Counted from the first letter of the stretch, positions 19,333 to 28,971 are shown. The stretch: DNA of 64,000 bases from AP-15 sp963736715 (GCA_963736715.1 CAVTQA010000027.1:248001-312000), one strand, 5' to 3'. Program-made: numbers and translations. Notes: a model not told the origin generated them from the letters alone.

Positions 19333-20538
19333 TTGGTTTCTCGCCCCGCACACAGAATCAACAAAGGCCCTTTGATTGCGGCGGCGATCATCGTCGCCGT
19401 CATCCTCTATGGTTCTCTCTACCCGTTCAGGTTCCAGCAGCCCGAAGGCGGTGTCGGTCCGCTACGGCATCTCATACAGAGTTGGGCGGAAACTCCAGGC
19501 CGCGGCGACTTCGTTGCCAATATATTTTTCTATCTGCCGCTCGGCTATTTCGGGAGCCTCGCGCTCGCCGGAAGAGGCCGCAGGTTGCCGCAAATCCTGC
19601 TCGTCACCCTCGCCGGCGGGCTTCTCAGCACGGCGATGGAACTCGCGCAATACTACATCGCAGAGCGGGTATCCGCCGCGGACGACATCTATGCAAACCT
19701 GATCGGGACGCTGCTGGGCGCTATCGTCGCAAATCTCGCCGGCGAACGTTTCCTTTGGCTGCCTTTGCACGAAATCGGCGCCAACCGCATTCCGTGCCTG
19801 TTGCTTGCTTTATGGCTCGGTTATCGGCTCTATCCCTATGTACCCACGATCGACCTGCACAAATACTGGGATGCGCTGAAGCCGGTTGTTTTCCATCCGC
19901 GCCCGAACGGCTATGACCTGTTCCGCTACACCGCGACGTGGCTGACGATCGGCAGCCTGATCGAGTCATTTGGCGGACCTCGGCGCGGATGGCTGCTGTT
20001 TCCGCTGTTTATCGCCGCGGTGCTGGCCGCCAGGGTGCTGATCGTCGGTAAAACATTGAGCGCCGCGGAGATCGGCGGGGCGGCTATTGCTCTTGCAGTG
20101 TGGCTTCTGCTCGCCATCAGCGTCAGTGCGCGGATCCGGGTCGGTGGCACTGCCGTGCTGCTCTCCGCCTACGTTCTAGCCGAGAGGCTGGAGCCGTTTC
20201 GGTTCACCTCCTACGGCGGGGCGTTCGGCTGGACACCATTTCGCAGCTTTCTTTACGGCTCCCTCGAAGTAAACATATTGTCCTTTCTCGATAAGACCTT
20301 TCTCTACGGTGCCCTGATATGGTTGCTTGAGAAGAGCGGGCTGCGGCCCGGGGCATCCACCATCCTCGTCGTTACCATGCTGTTTGCCACCAGTTGGGCG
20401 GAAACTCACCTCCCCGGCCGCTCGGCGGAGATCACCGATGCGCTGATGGCTCTGCTGATCGGTGCGATTATGGCAGTCACAAAAACGCCAACGGAAGGCT
20501 CCCGCAAAGGGAACGGCCTGAGCCCGACCGTCGTTTGA
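19333..20538 (+). CDS. VanZ-family multi-pass membrane protein
   Basis: The N-terminal half has the VanZ pattern: a first membrane helix (IAAAIIVAVILYGSLYPF), then DFVANIFFYLPLGYF and a helix ending LAQYYIAERVSAADDIYANLIGTLLG. About ten hydrophobic segments are visible in 401 residues, so this is a long VanZ variant. VanZ gives low teicoplanin resistance in enterococci, but most homologues are uncharacterised membrane proteins. The open frame begins with TTG and has a weak ribosome site, so the exact start is uncertain. Confidence 0.75.
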   Translation: MVSRPAHRINKGPLIAAAIIVAVILYGSLYPFRFQQPEGGVGPLRHLIQSWAETPGRGDFVANIFFYLPLGYFGSLALAGRGRRLPQILLVTLAGGLLSTAMELAQYYIAERVSAADDIYANLIGTLLGAIVANLAGERFLWLPLHEIGANRIPCLLLALWLGYRLYPYVPTIDLHKYWDALKPVVFHPRPNGYDLFRYTATWLTIGSLIESFGGPRRGWLLFPLFIAAVLAARVLIVGKTLSAAEIGGAAIALAVWLLLAISVSARIRVGGTAVLLSAYVLAERLEPFRFTSYGGAFGWTPFRSFLYGSLEVNILSFLDKTFLYGALIWLLEKSGLRPGASTILVVTMLFATSWAETHLPGRSAEITDALMALLIGAIMAVTKTPTEGSRKGNGLSPTVV

Positions 20539-20669
20539 TTGGCCGCGTTCTTGCACGCGGTCAAGGGTTTTGGGCATCATCGCGGCGTTGCGCTAAGCTG
20601 TCGTCACGCCATCCGCGTCGGAGGTCATCAAATGGCGTTGACTGCTCCGGAAAACCCGCGGCACGCGCA

Positions 20670-20996
20670 ATGAGGCCGCTGATTTTCGCCGCGATGCTGG
20701 CGCTCGCAGGCGCGGCTATGGCAGATCCTCCGCCAAATGCCGATCCCGCCCTCGCACCCTGGTTCCGCAGCCTCGTCGAGCCCGGTACCAGTATCTCCTG
20801 CTGCTCGGTATCGGATTGCCGCGCCACCGACTACCGTATCGAAGGCGATCATTACGAGGCCTTGATCGGCGAAGCCTGGTTCGCGGTGCCGCCCGACAAA
20901 ATACTGCAGCGCACCGACAATCCGACCGGTCGCGCCGTCGTCTGCTGGACACCACAGCGCGGGATCGTCTGCTTTGTGCGGGCTACCGAATTGTAG
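20670..20996 (+). CDS. Small secreted cysteine-containing protein, unknown function
   Basis: The 108-residue product begins MRPLIFAAMLALAGAAMA, a clear signal peptide, followed by a mature domain of about 90 residues. Cysteines occur as SISCCSVSDC, VVCWT and IVCF, five in all, suggesting disulfides in the periplasm. A tryptophan-rich core (PWFRSL, EAWFAVP, VCWTPQ) is consistent with a compact fold. The frame extends far upstream, but the ATG at 20670 starts the signal peptide exactly. I cannot name a family. Confidence 0.7.
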   Translation: MRPLIFAAMLALAGAAMADPPPNADPALAPWFRSLVEPGTSISCCSVSDCRATDYRIEGDHYEALIGEAWFAVPPDKILQRTDNPTGRAVVCWTPQRGIVCFVRATEL

Positions 20997-21014
20997 GCGG
21001 CCGCCCGCGGAGCC

Positions 21015-22223
21015 TTATTGTGGATTGGCGGGGACACCCAATGGGTTGGGCAGCCCGGGCGCGCTAAGGCCGCCTCGCCCGGGAGGCCTGCCGCTCGGCA
21101 TCGGCGCATTCGGCGCGGCATTGGGGAACGGTACGGGCTCGGCGCCAAGCAGCGGCACGCCGATCTGGCGCTGGGTTTCGCCGGCGCGCGATTCGGCCGG
21201 GCGAACCAGCGCTTCGAGCTGCCGATCCGTCAACTTTATCCGGTAGAATTTGTCATAGAATTCATGGACGTTTGTACGCAAATCCTCCTGATACTGATCG
21301 GGATAGAACAGGGCGGTAAGCCAATACAACCCGATGATGCGGTTCACTCCCGGAGGGTCGTCGATCCACCCGAAGGGATCGGCTGGAGCCAAATAGACCC
21401 TTTTGTTGGCAACCGCGAGCAGGCCGCGCCACGCCGTGCTGTGCAAAAGGGCATCATAAAAGCTGCGTTGCTGGGCGATAATGATTGCCGGGTCCCAGTC
21501 GATGATCTGGTCGCGCGTGACCCACGTCAGCTCGCCGCGGCCGAGCCGGGCGGCGACATTGATAACCCCCGCCTGGTCGATGGCCGCCATCGCTTGCGAG
21601 CCGCCGAGACCGGTTTCGAGCCCGTCCGGTCCGAGGCCATAATAGACGATCGGACGCTCGTCGGCCGGTGCGATCAGCAATCTGCCCCGCAAGGCATCGA
21701 TAGCGTAATCGGCATATTTGGCTAGGTCGTCGCCGCGCTCGGCGGCGCCGAGCAGCGCACCGATGATCCGCAAAGTGTGGGGGGTCGCCTCGATGCTGTT
21801 GTCGAGGACGAGGTAGGGGACCCGGGTCTGCTGCTGGATTTGTTCGGCGCGCGCCGCAGCTTCCGGCGTGATCGGGCCCGCTTCGATGATCAGGTCGGGG
21901 CGCATCCGCGCGACCACTTGGACAGCCTCCGCCGGGTTCGGCCGCACCAATCCGCCGACGATCGGCAACCGCGCGAAATTCGCTGGGAGATAGGCCCGTT
22001 GGCCGCCGCGCGACAACGGAGCGCTCCAGCCCATAAGCTTCTCCGGGGCCAGCACAAAGACGAGGACATCCGCCGCCGGGTTCGCCGTCATCACCCGTCC
22101 GACGCGATCCGGCACCACCACGTAACGCTCGGCCGCGTCGACAAACCCTGCCGCTCGCGCAGCCCCGGCGAGGAGCACCAGGGATAGAACTGTCATCCAT
22201 GCAATTGGCGATCGCAGCGGCAT
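21015..22223 (-). CDS. Periplasmic ABC-transporter binding protein (FecB/BtuF type)
   Basis: A 402-residue protein with a signal peptide (MPLRSPIAWMTVLSLVLLAGAARA) and the two-lobed metal-chelate binding fold: VVVPDRVGRVMTANPAADVLVFVLAPEKL opens it, and NPAEAVQVVARMRPDLIIEAG and YYGLGPDGLETGLGGSQ follow. Such proteins bind ferric siderophores, heme, cobalamin or similar complexes. The last ~50 residues are Pro/Gly-rich and probably disordered. I chose the ATG at 22223, with GAGGG upstream, because the signal peptide follows it; the open frame runs on to 22394. No permease or ATPase is adjacent. Confidence 0.85.
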   Translation of the reverse strand: MPLRSPIAWMTVLSLVLLAGAARAAGFVDAAERYVVVPDRVGRVMTANPAADVLVFVLAPEKLMGWSAPLSRGGQRAYLPANFARLPIVGGLVRPNPAEAVQVVARMRPDLIIEAGPITPEAAARAEQIQQQTRVPYLVLDNSIEATPHTLRIIGALLGAAERGDDLAKYADYAIDALRGRLLIAPADERPIVYYGLGPDGLETGLGGSQAMAAIDQAGVINVAARLGRGELTWVTRDQIIDWDPAIIIAQQRSFYDALLHSTAWRGLLAVANKRVYLAPADPFGWIDDPPGVNRIIGLYWLTALFYPDQYQEDLRTNVHEFYDKFYRIKLTDRQLEALVRPAESRAGETQRQIGVPLLGAEPVPFPNAAPNAPMPSGRPPGRGGLSAPGLPNPLGVPANPQ

Positions 22224-22324
22224 TTGCGGCCCTCGACTGGGAACGAGCAACGCACTCGAATATAGCAAGCAAGCAGCCAGCCGTCCCTTACGACCGCGGC
22301 ATCGGTCGCCCGCCAAGGACCCGA

Positions 22325-22849
22325 CTATTGCTTTTTGCGGATCGCGATCAGCCGCCCGATGCAGGCGCGCAATTCTTCCCGCAATGCCGGCCATCGTCGG
22401 CTGACCGTCAAATTCTCGGGTCCAAAGGCGTTCGGCAATAACTCGGCTATGGTCCAGACGGCAATGCTGCTGAGCTCGCCATTACAACAGATTACGCGGA
22501 CGTTGCCATTCGCTCGCTGCGCGGCCTCGGCGATGAGTTGGCGGCACGACCCGCAAGGCGCAACCAACCGCGAGGCGCCGGCCCCTTCTGTGAAATTGAA
22601 GCCGACTACCGCAATCGCATCGATCTCGGGCTCGCCCGCCGAATTGGCCAGGCTCAGAGCGGCTGCCTCGGCGCAGATCGCCAGGCCTGAGGAGGCGTTC
22701 TCGAGGTTCGCGCCAGCATAGATCGCTCCCGATTTGCTGCGTACAGCCGCACCCACCGCAAAGAGCGAATAGGGGGCATAGGCTCGGGCAGCCGCCTCTT
22801 GCGCCCTTTCCGCGAGCTCCCGGTCGCGGTGATCGAGTGTCTCCAGCAT
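22325..22849 (-). CDS. cdd: Cytidine deaminase
   Basis: Cytidine deaminase converts cytidine and deoxycytidine to uridine forms in pyrimidine salvage. The zinc site is plain: the CAE motif in GLAICAEAAAL near residue 58 and PCGSCRQ near residue 98. The N-terminal AYAPYSLFAVGAAV and GANLENAS substrate-binding segments are also present. At 174 residues it is longer than the usual ~130-residue tetrameric enzyme because of a C-terminal extension after the core. It begins 12 bases from the upstream proline-rich gene's stop and may be co-transcribed with it. Confidence 0.93.
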   Translation of the reverse strand: MLETLDHRDRELAERAQEAAARAYAPYSLFAVGAAVRSKSGAIYAGANLENASSGLAICAEAAALSLANSAGEPEIDAIAVVGFNFTEGAGASRLVAPCGSCRQLIAEAAQRANGNVRVICCNGELSSIAVWTIAELLPNAFGPENLTVSRRWPALREELRACIGRLIAIRKKQ

Positions 22850-22861
22850 CCCGCAAATCCC

Positions 22862-23569
22862 TCACTTGAGAAGACGGGAATGCTTGTGCAACACGTCTTC
22901 AATTGCGCTCACTGGGGCATGCGGCTGTCCCGTTCGGGTATTCGAGGGTCGCCGCTCGAGCGGCTTGTGAGGTGATAGAGAGCGGGAGGTTAGCGACCTA
23001 CCCCGCGGTTCGGGCGCAGTGGAAGGCTGCCTTTGAGGCGCGAGCATCGGGGCCGCCCCGACGGCGGCTGAAGAAGGAGTGCCAGGCTCCACTGTAGGCG
23101 CTTGCCCTGGAAGCTCTTCAGCCACATGCGCGATCGTCGCCTCGGCCGGCATCGGTAGCGGATTTGCATTGGCGGCATTTTGGCTCCCGGCCACGACGGC
23201 GGGCCGATCCTTATCCGCAGCCGCATCGCCCATCGGTTGAGGCAGCTTGGGGGGTGGCGGGGTGGAAAGCTGGTCCGGCATGCTTGTTGCCTCCATTAGC
23301 GAAGGCGCCTCAGCTGATGAAGCATTAAGGTTGGTGCTGCTCGGGCTCACACCGGGCTCCAGTTTCGCCGGCCGGGGCATCAGCAAGTAAAAGCTGACGC
23401 CAAAGAAAACGGCGATGATCCAGCCGGCTATCACCCCGATCGATATCAGATAAAACTGAGAGCCGATTGATCTGCCGAGGGGAAGTGTCCTGCGGATCAG
23501 CCCCCAGGTTCGGCTTCCGCGGCGAAGCCTCGTCCGCTCCGCTTGAGGATCGGCGTCGGTTGCAGACAT
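22862..23569 (-). CDS. Single-pass membrane protein with Pro/Ala/Ser-rich tail, unknown function
   Basis: This 235-residue protein has a basic N-terminus (residues 1-35), one strong membrane segment (FYLISIGVIAGWIIAVFFGVSFYLLM, about 39-65) and a long low-complexity Pro/Ser/Ala tail ending in basic patches. The layout resembles the hypothetical protein at 2247-3059. The tail is probably periplasmic and extended. No catalytic motif is visible. The stop lies 12 bases before cdd. Confidence 0.6.
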   Translation of the reverse strand: MSATDADPQAERTRLRRGSRTWGLIRRTLPLGRSIGSQFYLISIGVIAGWIIAVFFGVSFYLLMPRPAKLEPGVSPSSTNLNASSAEAPSLMEATSMPDQLSTPPPPKLPQPMGDAAADKDRPAVVAGSQNAANANPLPMPAEATIAHVAEELPGQAPTVEPGTPSSAAVGAAPMLAPQRQPSTAPEPRGRSLTSRSLSPHKPLERRPSNTRTGQPHAPVSAIEDVLHKHSRLLK

Positions 23570-23699
23570 TCGTTAATATTACGCCGCCGCACTGCACAAG
23601 CAACAAACCGCATTGGTTTGCAGGCTTCCTGCGGGAATACACAGCCCGAAATATGGCGAATCGCATGGTCGAGACGCGTTTGGTCCGGTGTGGTCCGCC

Positions 23700-24842
23700 T
23701 CACCCGCCGAGCGCCGATTCGAGGTCGGCAATCAGATCGCCGGGGTCCTCGATGCCGACCGAGAGGCGCAGCAAGTCGGGCGGGGCGGGGCTGTCGGCGC
23801 CTTCGACCGAGGCGCGGTGCTCGATCAGGCTCTCAACGCCGCCGAGCGAGGTCGCGCGCTTCCAGATTTCGACGCGCGCCGCTGCGGCGATGGCGGCTTC
23901 GGCGCCGCCGCGAACCCGCACGCTCAGCATGCCGCCGAACCCACCGGTCATCTGGCGCGCAGCGGTTGCGTGACCGGCATGTCTCGTCAGCCCGGGGTAC
24001 AACACGTCCAGCACCTGCGGATTTTTCGACAGCGCCTCAGCGATCTGCCGGGCCGAACGGCAGGCGCGCTCGACCCGTATGAACAAGGTTCGCATGCCGC
24101 GCAGCAGAAGATAGGCTTCGAAACTGCCGAGAATTGCACCGCCGCTGCTCCGTGCCGTGCATAACCGCGCCCAAAATGCGTCCTCGCGTGCCGTAGTTAA
24201 CGTCCCGGCGATCACATCGCTGTGGCCGTTCAAGTATTTCGTCGCCGAATGCATGACGAGGTCGGCGCCGAGCGCCAAAGGCCGGGTCAATACCGGGGTT
24301 GCAGCGGTGCTGTCGACTGCGAGCAGGGCGCCGGCGGAATGCGCAATTTCGGCCGAACCGGCGATGTCGGTCACCGACCACAGCGGGTTGGCCGGGGTCT
24401 CGATCCATATGAGGCGGGTCCGGTCCGGCCGGACTGCGTGGCGCAGCGCTTCGAGCGAGGTCGCATCGACGAAATCGACGGCGATCCCCCAAGCTTCCGT
24501 GAAATTCTTCAGCCAGCTGCGCAATCCCCAGTACATGACCCGCGGTGCGACAACATGGGCATCTCTAGGAAGGCACTGAAAAACGGCGGCGGCCGCCGCC
24601 ATCCCGGAGGAGAACAACAATGTGGCGGCACCGCCTTCGAGTGCGGTCAACAACGCCTGCGGCTGGTCGTAGCTCGGGTTGTCGGCGCGTCCGTAACCGC
24701 GGCCTCGCCGGTATTGATTGTCGGGATCGCGCAAGAACGTCGTCGCCGTGTGGATCGGCAAGACCACAGCACCGGTCGACGCGTCGGTCGAGCCCAGCGC
24801 CTGCGCGGCCGTGGTGGCGGGATGCAGCGGTTTGCGGCTCAT
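23700..24842 (-). CDS. Cys/Met metabolism PLP-dependent enzyme (trans-sulfuration family)
   Basis: A 380-residue fold-type I PLP enzyme of the cystathionine gamma-synthase/beta-lyase/sulfhydrylase family. Signature stretches are YGRADNPSYDQPQALLTALEGG, LLFSSGMAAAAAVF, WIETPANPLW and the Schiff-base lysine in HSATKYLNGHSDV. The family builds or cleaves cystathionine, or adds sulfide to activated homoserine; sequence alone does not decide which. The open frame extends to 24959, but the ATG at 24842 is right for the family and overlaps the antiporter stop as TGATG. This implies translational coupling to an apparently unrelated membrane transporter. Confidence 0.9.
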   Translation of the reverse strand: MSRKPLHPATTAAQALGSTDASTGAVVLPIHTATTFLRDPDNQYRRGRGYGRADNPSYDQPQALLTALEGGAATLLFSSGMAAAAAVFQCLPRDAHVVAPRVMYWGLRSWLKNFTEAWGIAVDFVDATSLEALRHAVRPDRTRLIWIETPANPLWSVTDIAGSAEIAHSAGALLAVDSTAATPVLTRPLALGADLVMHSATKYLNGHSDVIAGTLTTAREDAFWARLCTARSSGGAILGSFEAYLLLRGMRTLFIRVERACRSARQIAEALSKNPQVLDVLYPGLTRHAGHATAARQMTGGFGGMLSVRVRGGAEAAIAAAARVEIWKRATSLGGVESLIEHRASVEGADSPAPPDLLRLSVGIEDPGDLIADLESALGG

Positions 24843-27325
24843 CACGTTTCCGCTGCTGCGGTGCGCGCCTGCGCAACCGCATGGATTTGGTCGCGCAAGG
24901 CCGGCTCGGTCCCGAACAGACGATGAAGGTCGCGCGAGGAAAGACTCAGTAGCTGGCAATATCCGAGGGCCACGACATCGGCATTGCGACGATCCGCGAG
25001 CAGCAACGCGAGTTCTCCGAAAAAGTCACCGCTGCCGAGGTGAACCGGGGTCGGCACGACCCGCACTTCGACCGCCCCCGACGAGATGAAATACATCGCG
25101 TCGCCGCGCTCGCCTTTACGCACGACGACCTCGTCGGGAACGGCAAGACGCGGCCGCAGCATCCGCGCAACCGATCGCCGGGTCCTCTCGTCGAGCGCCG
25201 CGAACATTGCTACCCGGCCGACCAGTTCCTCGCGCTTCAGACCAAGATCCAGGGTCGGCCGCCCTTCTACGGCACGGCGGCGCGGCCGCAACTTGCGCTG
25301 CAGATCATCATACATATCCTGGTTGATGATCGAATCGGCGCGCAGGCGCCGGTACCGCTCTTCTTCCAGCCGCGCCGCCAGCTGGGCGAGAGACTGCACT
25401 TCGAGTTGCCGCGCATAGGCCGGGTACTGCAATTTCAGTGCGGCGATTGCGCGTTCGACCGCGCTCAAGCGCTGCTGCAGTTGCTCCGCCATAGCCATCA
25501 TCGGGTCGGCACCGAATACATGCTCGATCTGATTTCGATTGAACGCGATGACGTTTTGCAGCACGAACCGAGCCGCCAGGTGGACCTCGAACCGATCAGC
25601 TAGCAATCGCCCCAATGGGCGGGAGACGCCGATCCGATGATGGACCACGAGGCACCACCGTAAGGGGAGGTTAAAGGCCTGAATGCGGGCCGCCGCTTTC
25701 TGATAGCCCTCGATGCCATCGCGCACCCCATCGCGTAGCCGCTCGGCATGAGCGAGAAGGCTGGCGGCAACCCGCCTTGAAACGATGCGGCTGTCAAAAT
25801 ATTCACGGCAGAATTCCAGTTCGCGGTTGACCAGTACAAACAGCGCCGCCCTTTGCCTGAGCTCGACTGGGAGCTGCGCGTCTTCTGGACCGGCGCCGGC
25901 CGGGTCGCGAATGCGGGCGTCGTAAGCTTTGGCGACCTCGGCGACGATTTCCGGCGAGATCTGATGCTGGCGCCCGACTGTTTCGATCTCCTGCGGGATC
26001 ATCGAGAGCGACAGCCCAATCACCCTTTCATTAACAGCAGCCTCGGCCGGAGCCAGGCTGCTGATCTTGAGCAAGCGCATCAGCGGCCGCATCGTCGGCG
26101 CCGTGACGAGGAGCGTGAACAAGACAAAGCCGGTCGCCAGGATGCCGACGAACTGACGAACCTGCGGAGGCAGAGCGGTGTTTTCGGTGGCGGCGAGCGC
26201 CAGCGCGAGAGAGACCGCGCCGCGCATCCCTCCCCACAGCATGACGAGCTTGTGGTCGCGGTCGATCGGCTTCGCGATCCCCGCGAAGCTGAGCATCGGG
26301 ATGAGGCCGTAGAGCGTGACGGCCCGAGCGGCGAGAGCCGCGGCGACGAGCGCGGCTAGCAGACCCAGATCGGCCCAGGTCGCCTGTTCGAGGAGCTCGG
26401 GGATCTGCATCGCCGCAAACAGGAAGATCAGCGAACTCGCCCAGAACGCAATCTGTTCCCAGGTGACGAGGAGGCTCTCCCAGTTCGACGGCGCCAGCCG
26501 GCGACGGCCCGCCGCGCTGACGGCCAGCGCGGCCGCCGCGACCGCGACGACGCCTGAGACGCCGATATAGTGGTCGCAGACGACAAAGATCACGTAGGCG
26601 AAGGCGATCGTCAGCGTTGCTTCCGCTAAGCGGCTCGAGCGCAAAGCCGGGAGCAACAGCGTGACCGCCCAGCCAGCAATATAGCCCGCCGCGAGACCGC
26701 CACCGAACTGGCGCACGAAGGTGACGAGGCCGTCGAGCGGGCTGGCAGGCCGGTCGCCCGCCAGCATTGCAACGGCGAGCGAGTAGATCGCGATCGCCGC
26801 GGCGTCGTTGAAAAGGCTCTCGCCCTGGACCAAGGTCGACAACCGGCGCGGCGCGCCGATGTCATGGAAGATCGCGACGACCGCGACCGGGTCGGTCGTC
26901 GCGATGATCGCGCCAAGGATCACGCAGGCCAGCACCCCGACGGGGGCGATCGGCCACAAGGCGAACCCGACGACAAAGGTACAGACGATAACCCCGACGA
27001 CGGCGAGGATCAGGACCGGTCCGACCTCGTCGCTGAGCTGGCGCACATCGACATTGAGCGCCGCCTCGAACAGCAGGGCCGGCAGAAAAACATAGAGGAG
27101 CGACTCGGCGCTGAGCCCGAAATCGTGGAGCCAGCTTACGACATCGCTGATGATATTCCCGGGATGAGACGCCAAGGGGAGGTTGGCGACACCCCCGATC
27201 GCGATCCCCACTACGGCAAGCAGGACGGCATAAGGAATTGACAGGCGCTCGGCCAGCGGCAGCAGGAGGCTGACCAGCCCGAGCAGGGCGGTAACGACAA
27301 AAACGGTCTGGATGGTATCGGTCAT
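24842..27325 (-). CDS. CPA1 Na+/H+ antiporter with C-terminal cyclic-nucleotide-binding domain
   Basis: The 827-residue product has about 12 membrane helices in its first ~400 residues with CPA1/NhaP-type motifs (FLPALLFEAALN, ATTDPVAVVAIFHDIG, GESLFNDAAAIAIYSL). A ~300-residue helical cytoplasmic region follows. The last ~110 residues form a cNMP-binding domain (VRKGERGDAMYFISSGAVEV, FFGELALLLADRRNADVVAL). Such transporters exchange Na+ or K+ for H+ across the inner membrane. The C-terminal domain suggests gating by cAMP or cGMP, notable because an adenylate cyclase is encoded 10 kb away. The ATG at 27325 precedes the first helix. Confidence 0.92.
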   Translation of the reverse strand: MTDTIQTVFVVTALLGLVSLLLPLAERLSIPYAVLLAVVGIAIGGVANLPLASHPGNIISDVVSWLHDFGLSAESLLYVFLPALLFEAALNVDVRQLSDEVGPVLILAVVGVIVCTFVVGFALWPIAPVGVLACVILGAIIATTDPVAVVAIFHDIGAPRRLSTLVQGESLFNDAAAIAIYSLAVAMLAGDRPASPLDGLVTFVRQFGGGLAAGYIAGWAVTLLLPALRSSRLAEATLTIAFAYVIFVVCDHYIGVSGVVAVAAAALAVSAAGRRRLAPSNWESLLVTWEQIAFWASSLIFLFAAMQIPELLEQATWADLGLLAALVAAALAARAVTLYGLIPMLSFAGIAKPIDRDHKLVMLWGGMRGAVSLALALAATENTALPPQVRQFVGILATGFVLFTLLVTAPTMRPLMRLLKISSLAPAEAAVNERVIGLSLSMIPQEIETVGRQHQISPEIVAEVAKAYDARIRDPAGAGPEDAQLPVELRQRAALFVLVNRELEFCREYFDSRIVSRRVAASLLAHAERLRDGVRDGIEGYQKAAARIQAFNLPLRWCLVVHHRIGVSRPLGRLLADRFEVHLAARFVLQNVIAFNRNQIEHVFGADPMMAMAEQLQQRLSAVERAIAALKLQYPAYARQLEVQSLAQLAARLEEERYRRLRADSIINQDMYDDLQRKLRPRRRAVEGRPTLDLGLKREELVGRVAMFAALDERTRRSVARMLRPRLAVPDEVVVRKGERGDAMYFISSGAVEVRVVPTPVHLGSGDFFGELALLLADRRNADVVALGYCQLLSLSSRDLHRLFGTEPALRDQIHAVAQARTAAAET

Positions 27326-27502
27326 GATGGCCGCCCGAGGAGAGCCTATCGGCAGCCGCAATTCTCGACAAGGCGAACTTCCCGGCGGGTTTTCGCTGGT
27401 TGACCGATGCCGCGAATTCCCGGTAACCGTAATTCCGGGCCTGACCCGCCTCGGAAGAGCCCGGAATCAACTGGTTCAAGAGCCCCTTAGGTAACCTCGC
27501 CG

Positions 27503-27976
27503 ATGATTTCCCGCCGTTTGCTGTTGCCGATGCTGGTTGCGCCTCTGGTCGGTCTATCCCGGTTCTCGGGCGGCGCCGATCTCCAGCAATTTGCGACCTC
27601 GGAACTGACGATAATCAGCGCGACCGGCCCGCATCGGTTCAAAGTGGAGCTCGCCGAAACACCGCCGCAGATGACGCAGGGTTTGATGTTCCGAACGAGC
27701 CTGGCGCCGGATGCCGGGATGCTGTTCGACTACAAGCAGCCGACCGTGGCGACGATGTGGATGCGCAACACATTGATCCCGCTCGACATGTTGTTCGTCG
27801 ATGCACAAGGCCACATCGTCAACATTCATGAGCGGGCCGTGCCTCAGTCGCTCGACATTATCGCCGCGGCGGCGCCGGTCCGCGCCGTCATCGAATTGAA
27901 CGGCGGGACCGCCTCGCGGCTGGGCATCGAGCCGGGCGACCGGGTGGTCTACCCGATCTTCGGCAACGCGTCCTAA
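27503..27976 (+). CDS. DUF192 family exported protein
   Basis: The 157-residue product begins with a signal-like segment (RRLLLPMLVAPLVGLSRF) and contains the DUF192 core: FKVELAETPPQMTQGLMFRTSL, GMLFDY, TMWMRNTLIPLDMLFVDAQG and AVIELNGGTASRLGIEPGD. The family forms a small beta-barrel of unknown biochemical role. In many alphaproteobacteria it is a periplasmic protein of about this size. The Ku gene follows on the same strand after about 70 bases. Confidence 0.9.
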   Translation: MISRRLLLPMLVAPLVGLSRFSGGADLQQFATSELTIISATGPHRFKVELAETPPQMTQGLMFRTSLAPDAGMLFDYKQPTVATMWMRNTLIPLDMLFVDAQGHIVNIHERAVPQSLDIIAAAAPVRAVIELNGGTASRLGIEPGDRVVYPIFGNAS

Positions 27977-28044
27977 CCCTCACCGCTGCGCACCGGAACG
28001 GGAGGCTGGCCAGATCGTTGACTCGGTGACCGAGGAGATCGACG

Positions 28045-28971
28045 ATGGCCGCTGCGGCCCGACCATATTGGACCGGCTTCCTTAAGCTATCGCTGGTAAC
28101 GATCGCGGTGCGTCTCTATTCGGCGACCACCGAAAAGGAGCGCATCCACTTTCACCGGATACACGAACCCTCGGGCGAGCGCGTGCGCTATCAGAATGTG
28201 GTGCCTGGACTCGGTCCGGTCGACAACAGCGAGATAGTCAAGGGCTACGAGTACCAGAAGGGCCGCTACGTAACGGTCGAGCCGGCCGATTTGGAGAAAC
28301 TGCGCCTCGATACAACCGATACGATCGATATCGCCGAATTCATCGATGCCGACGCTGTCGACCCGGTATATGTCGACAGCCCCTATTACCTCCTCCCCGA
28401 CGGCAGTCTCGCCGAAGACGGGTACCGTGTGATCCGGGATGCGCTGCGCGACAGCGGCAAGGCCGCAATCGGGCAAGTCGTGATCAATACGCGCGAGCGG
28501 ATCGTCGCGATTCGACCATACGGCAAGGGTCTGCTGGTCAACGCCTTGCGCTTTCCGGAGGAGGTGCGCGCCGCCGACGAGTTCTTCGCGGCTATCCCCG
28601 ATGAGCCCGCCGCCACGGACGAGCTCGCGATCATGGAGCAGATCATCGCGCGACGAACCCGGAAATTCGAACCCGAAAAATTCGTCGACCATTATCAAGC
28701 CGCATTGAAAGAGCTGATCGACGAGAAGCTCGCCGGCCAATTGCCGGAGCGCCCACCCGAGCGCAAGTCCGCGCAGGTGATCAATTTAATGGATGCGCTG
28801 AAGCGTAGTCTGGCAGAAGAGGGGCCGGAAGAGACCCGCGGCAAGGCACGCCCGCGCTCGGCAAAATCCTCGAAAGCGCAGCCGAGTCTGCTTCTGCCGG
28901 TCCGCGGCGGCCTCGCAGACAAGCCCCAGGCGCAGCCCGCAGCGACGAGGCGGCGCAAGAAAGCTTCCTGA
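28045..28971 (+). CDS. ku: Ku-like DNA end-binding protein
   Basis: Bacterial Ku dimers bind DNA double-strand ends and recruit LigD for non-homologous end joining. The 308-residue protein starts with YWTGFLKLSLVTIAVRLYSAT and has HRIHEPSGERVRYQNV, VKGYEYQKGRYVTVEPADLEKL and the conserved VDPVYVDSPYYLLPDG region. The last ~90 residues are Lys/Arg/Pro/Ala-rich, like the DNA-binding tail of many bacterial Ku proteins. A GAGGAGA Shine-Dalgarno precedes the ATG. No ligD is visible in the window, so the partner must lie elsewhere. Confidence 0.95.
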   Translation: MAAAARPYWTGFLKLSLVTIAVRLYSATTEKERIHFHRIHEPSGERVRYQNVVPGLGPVDNSEIVKGYEYQKGRYVTVEPADLEKLRLDTTDTIDIAEFIDADAVDPVYVDSPYYLLPDGSLAEDGYRVIRDALRDSGKAAIGQVVINTRERIVAIRPYGKGLLVNALRFPEEVRAADEFFAAIPDEPAATDELAIMEQIIARRTRKFEPEKFVDHYQAALKELIDEKLAGQLPERPPERKSAQVINLMDALKRSLAEEGPEETRGKARPRSAKSSKAQPSLLLPVRGGLADKPQAQPAATRRRKKAS

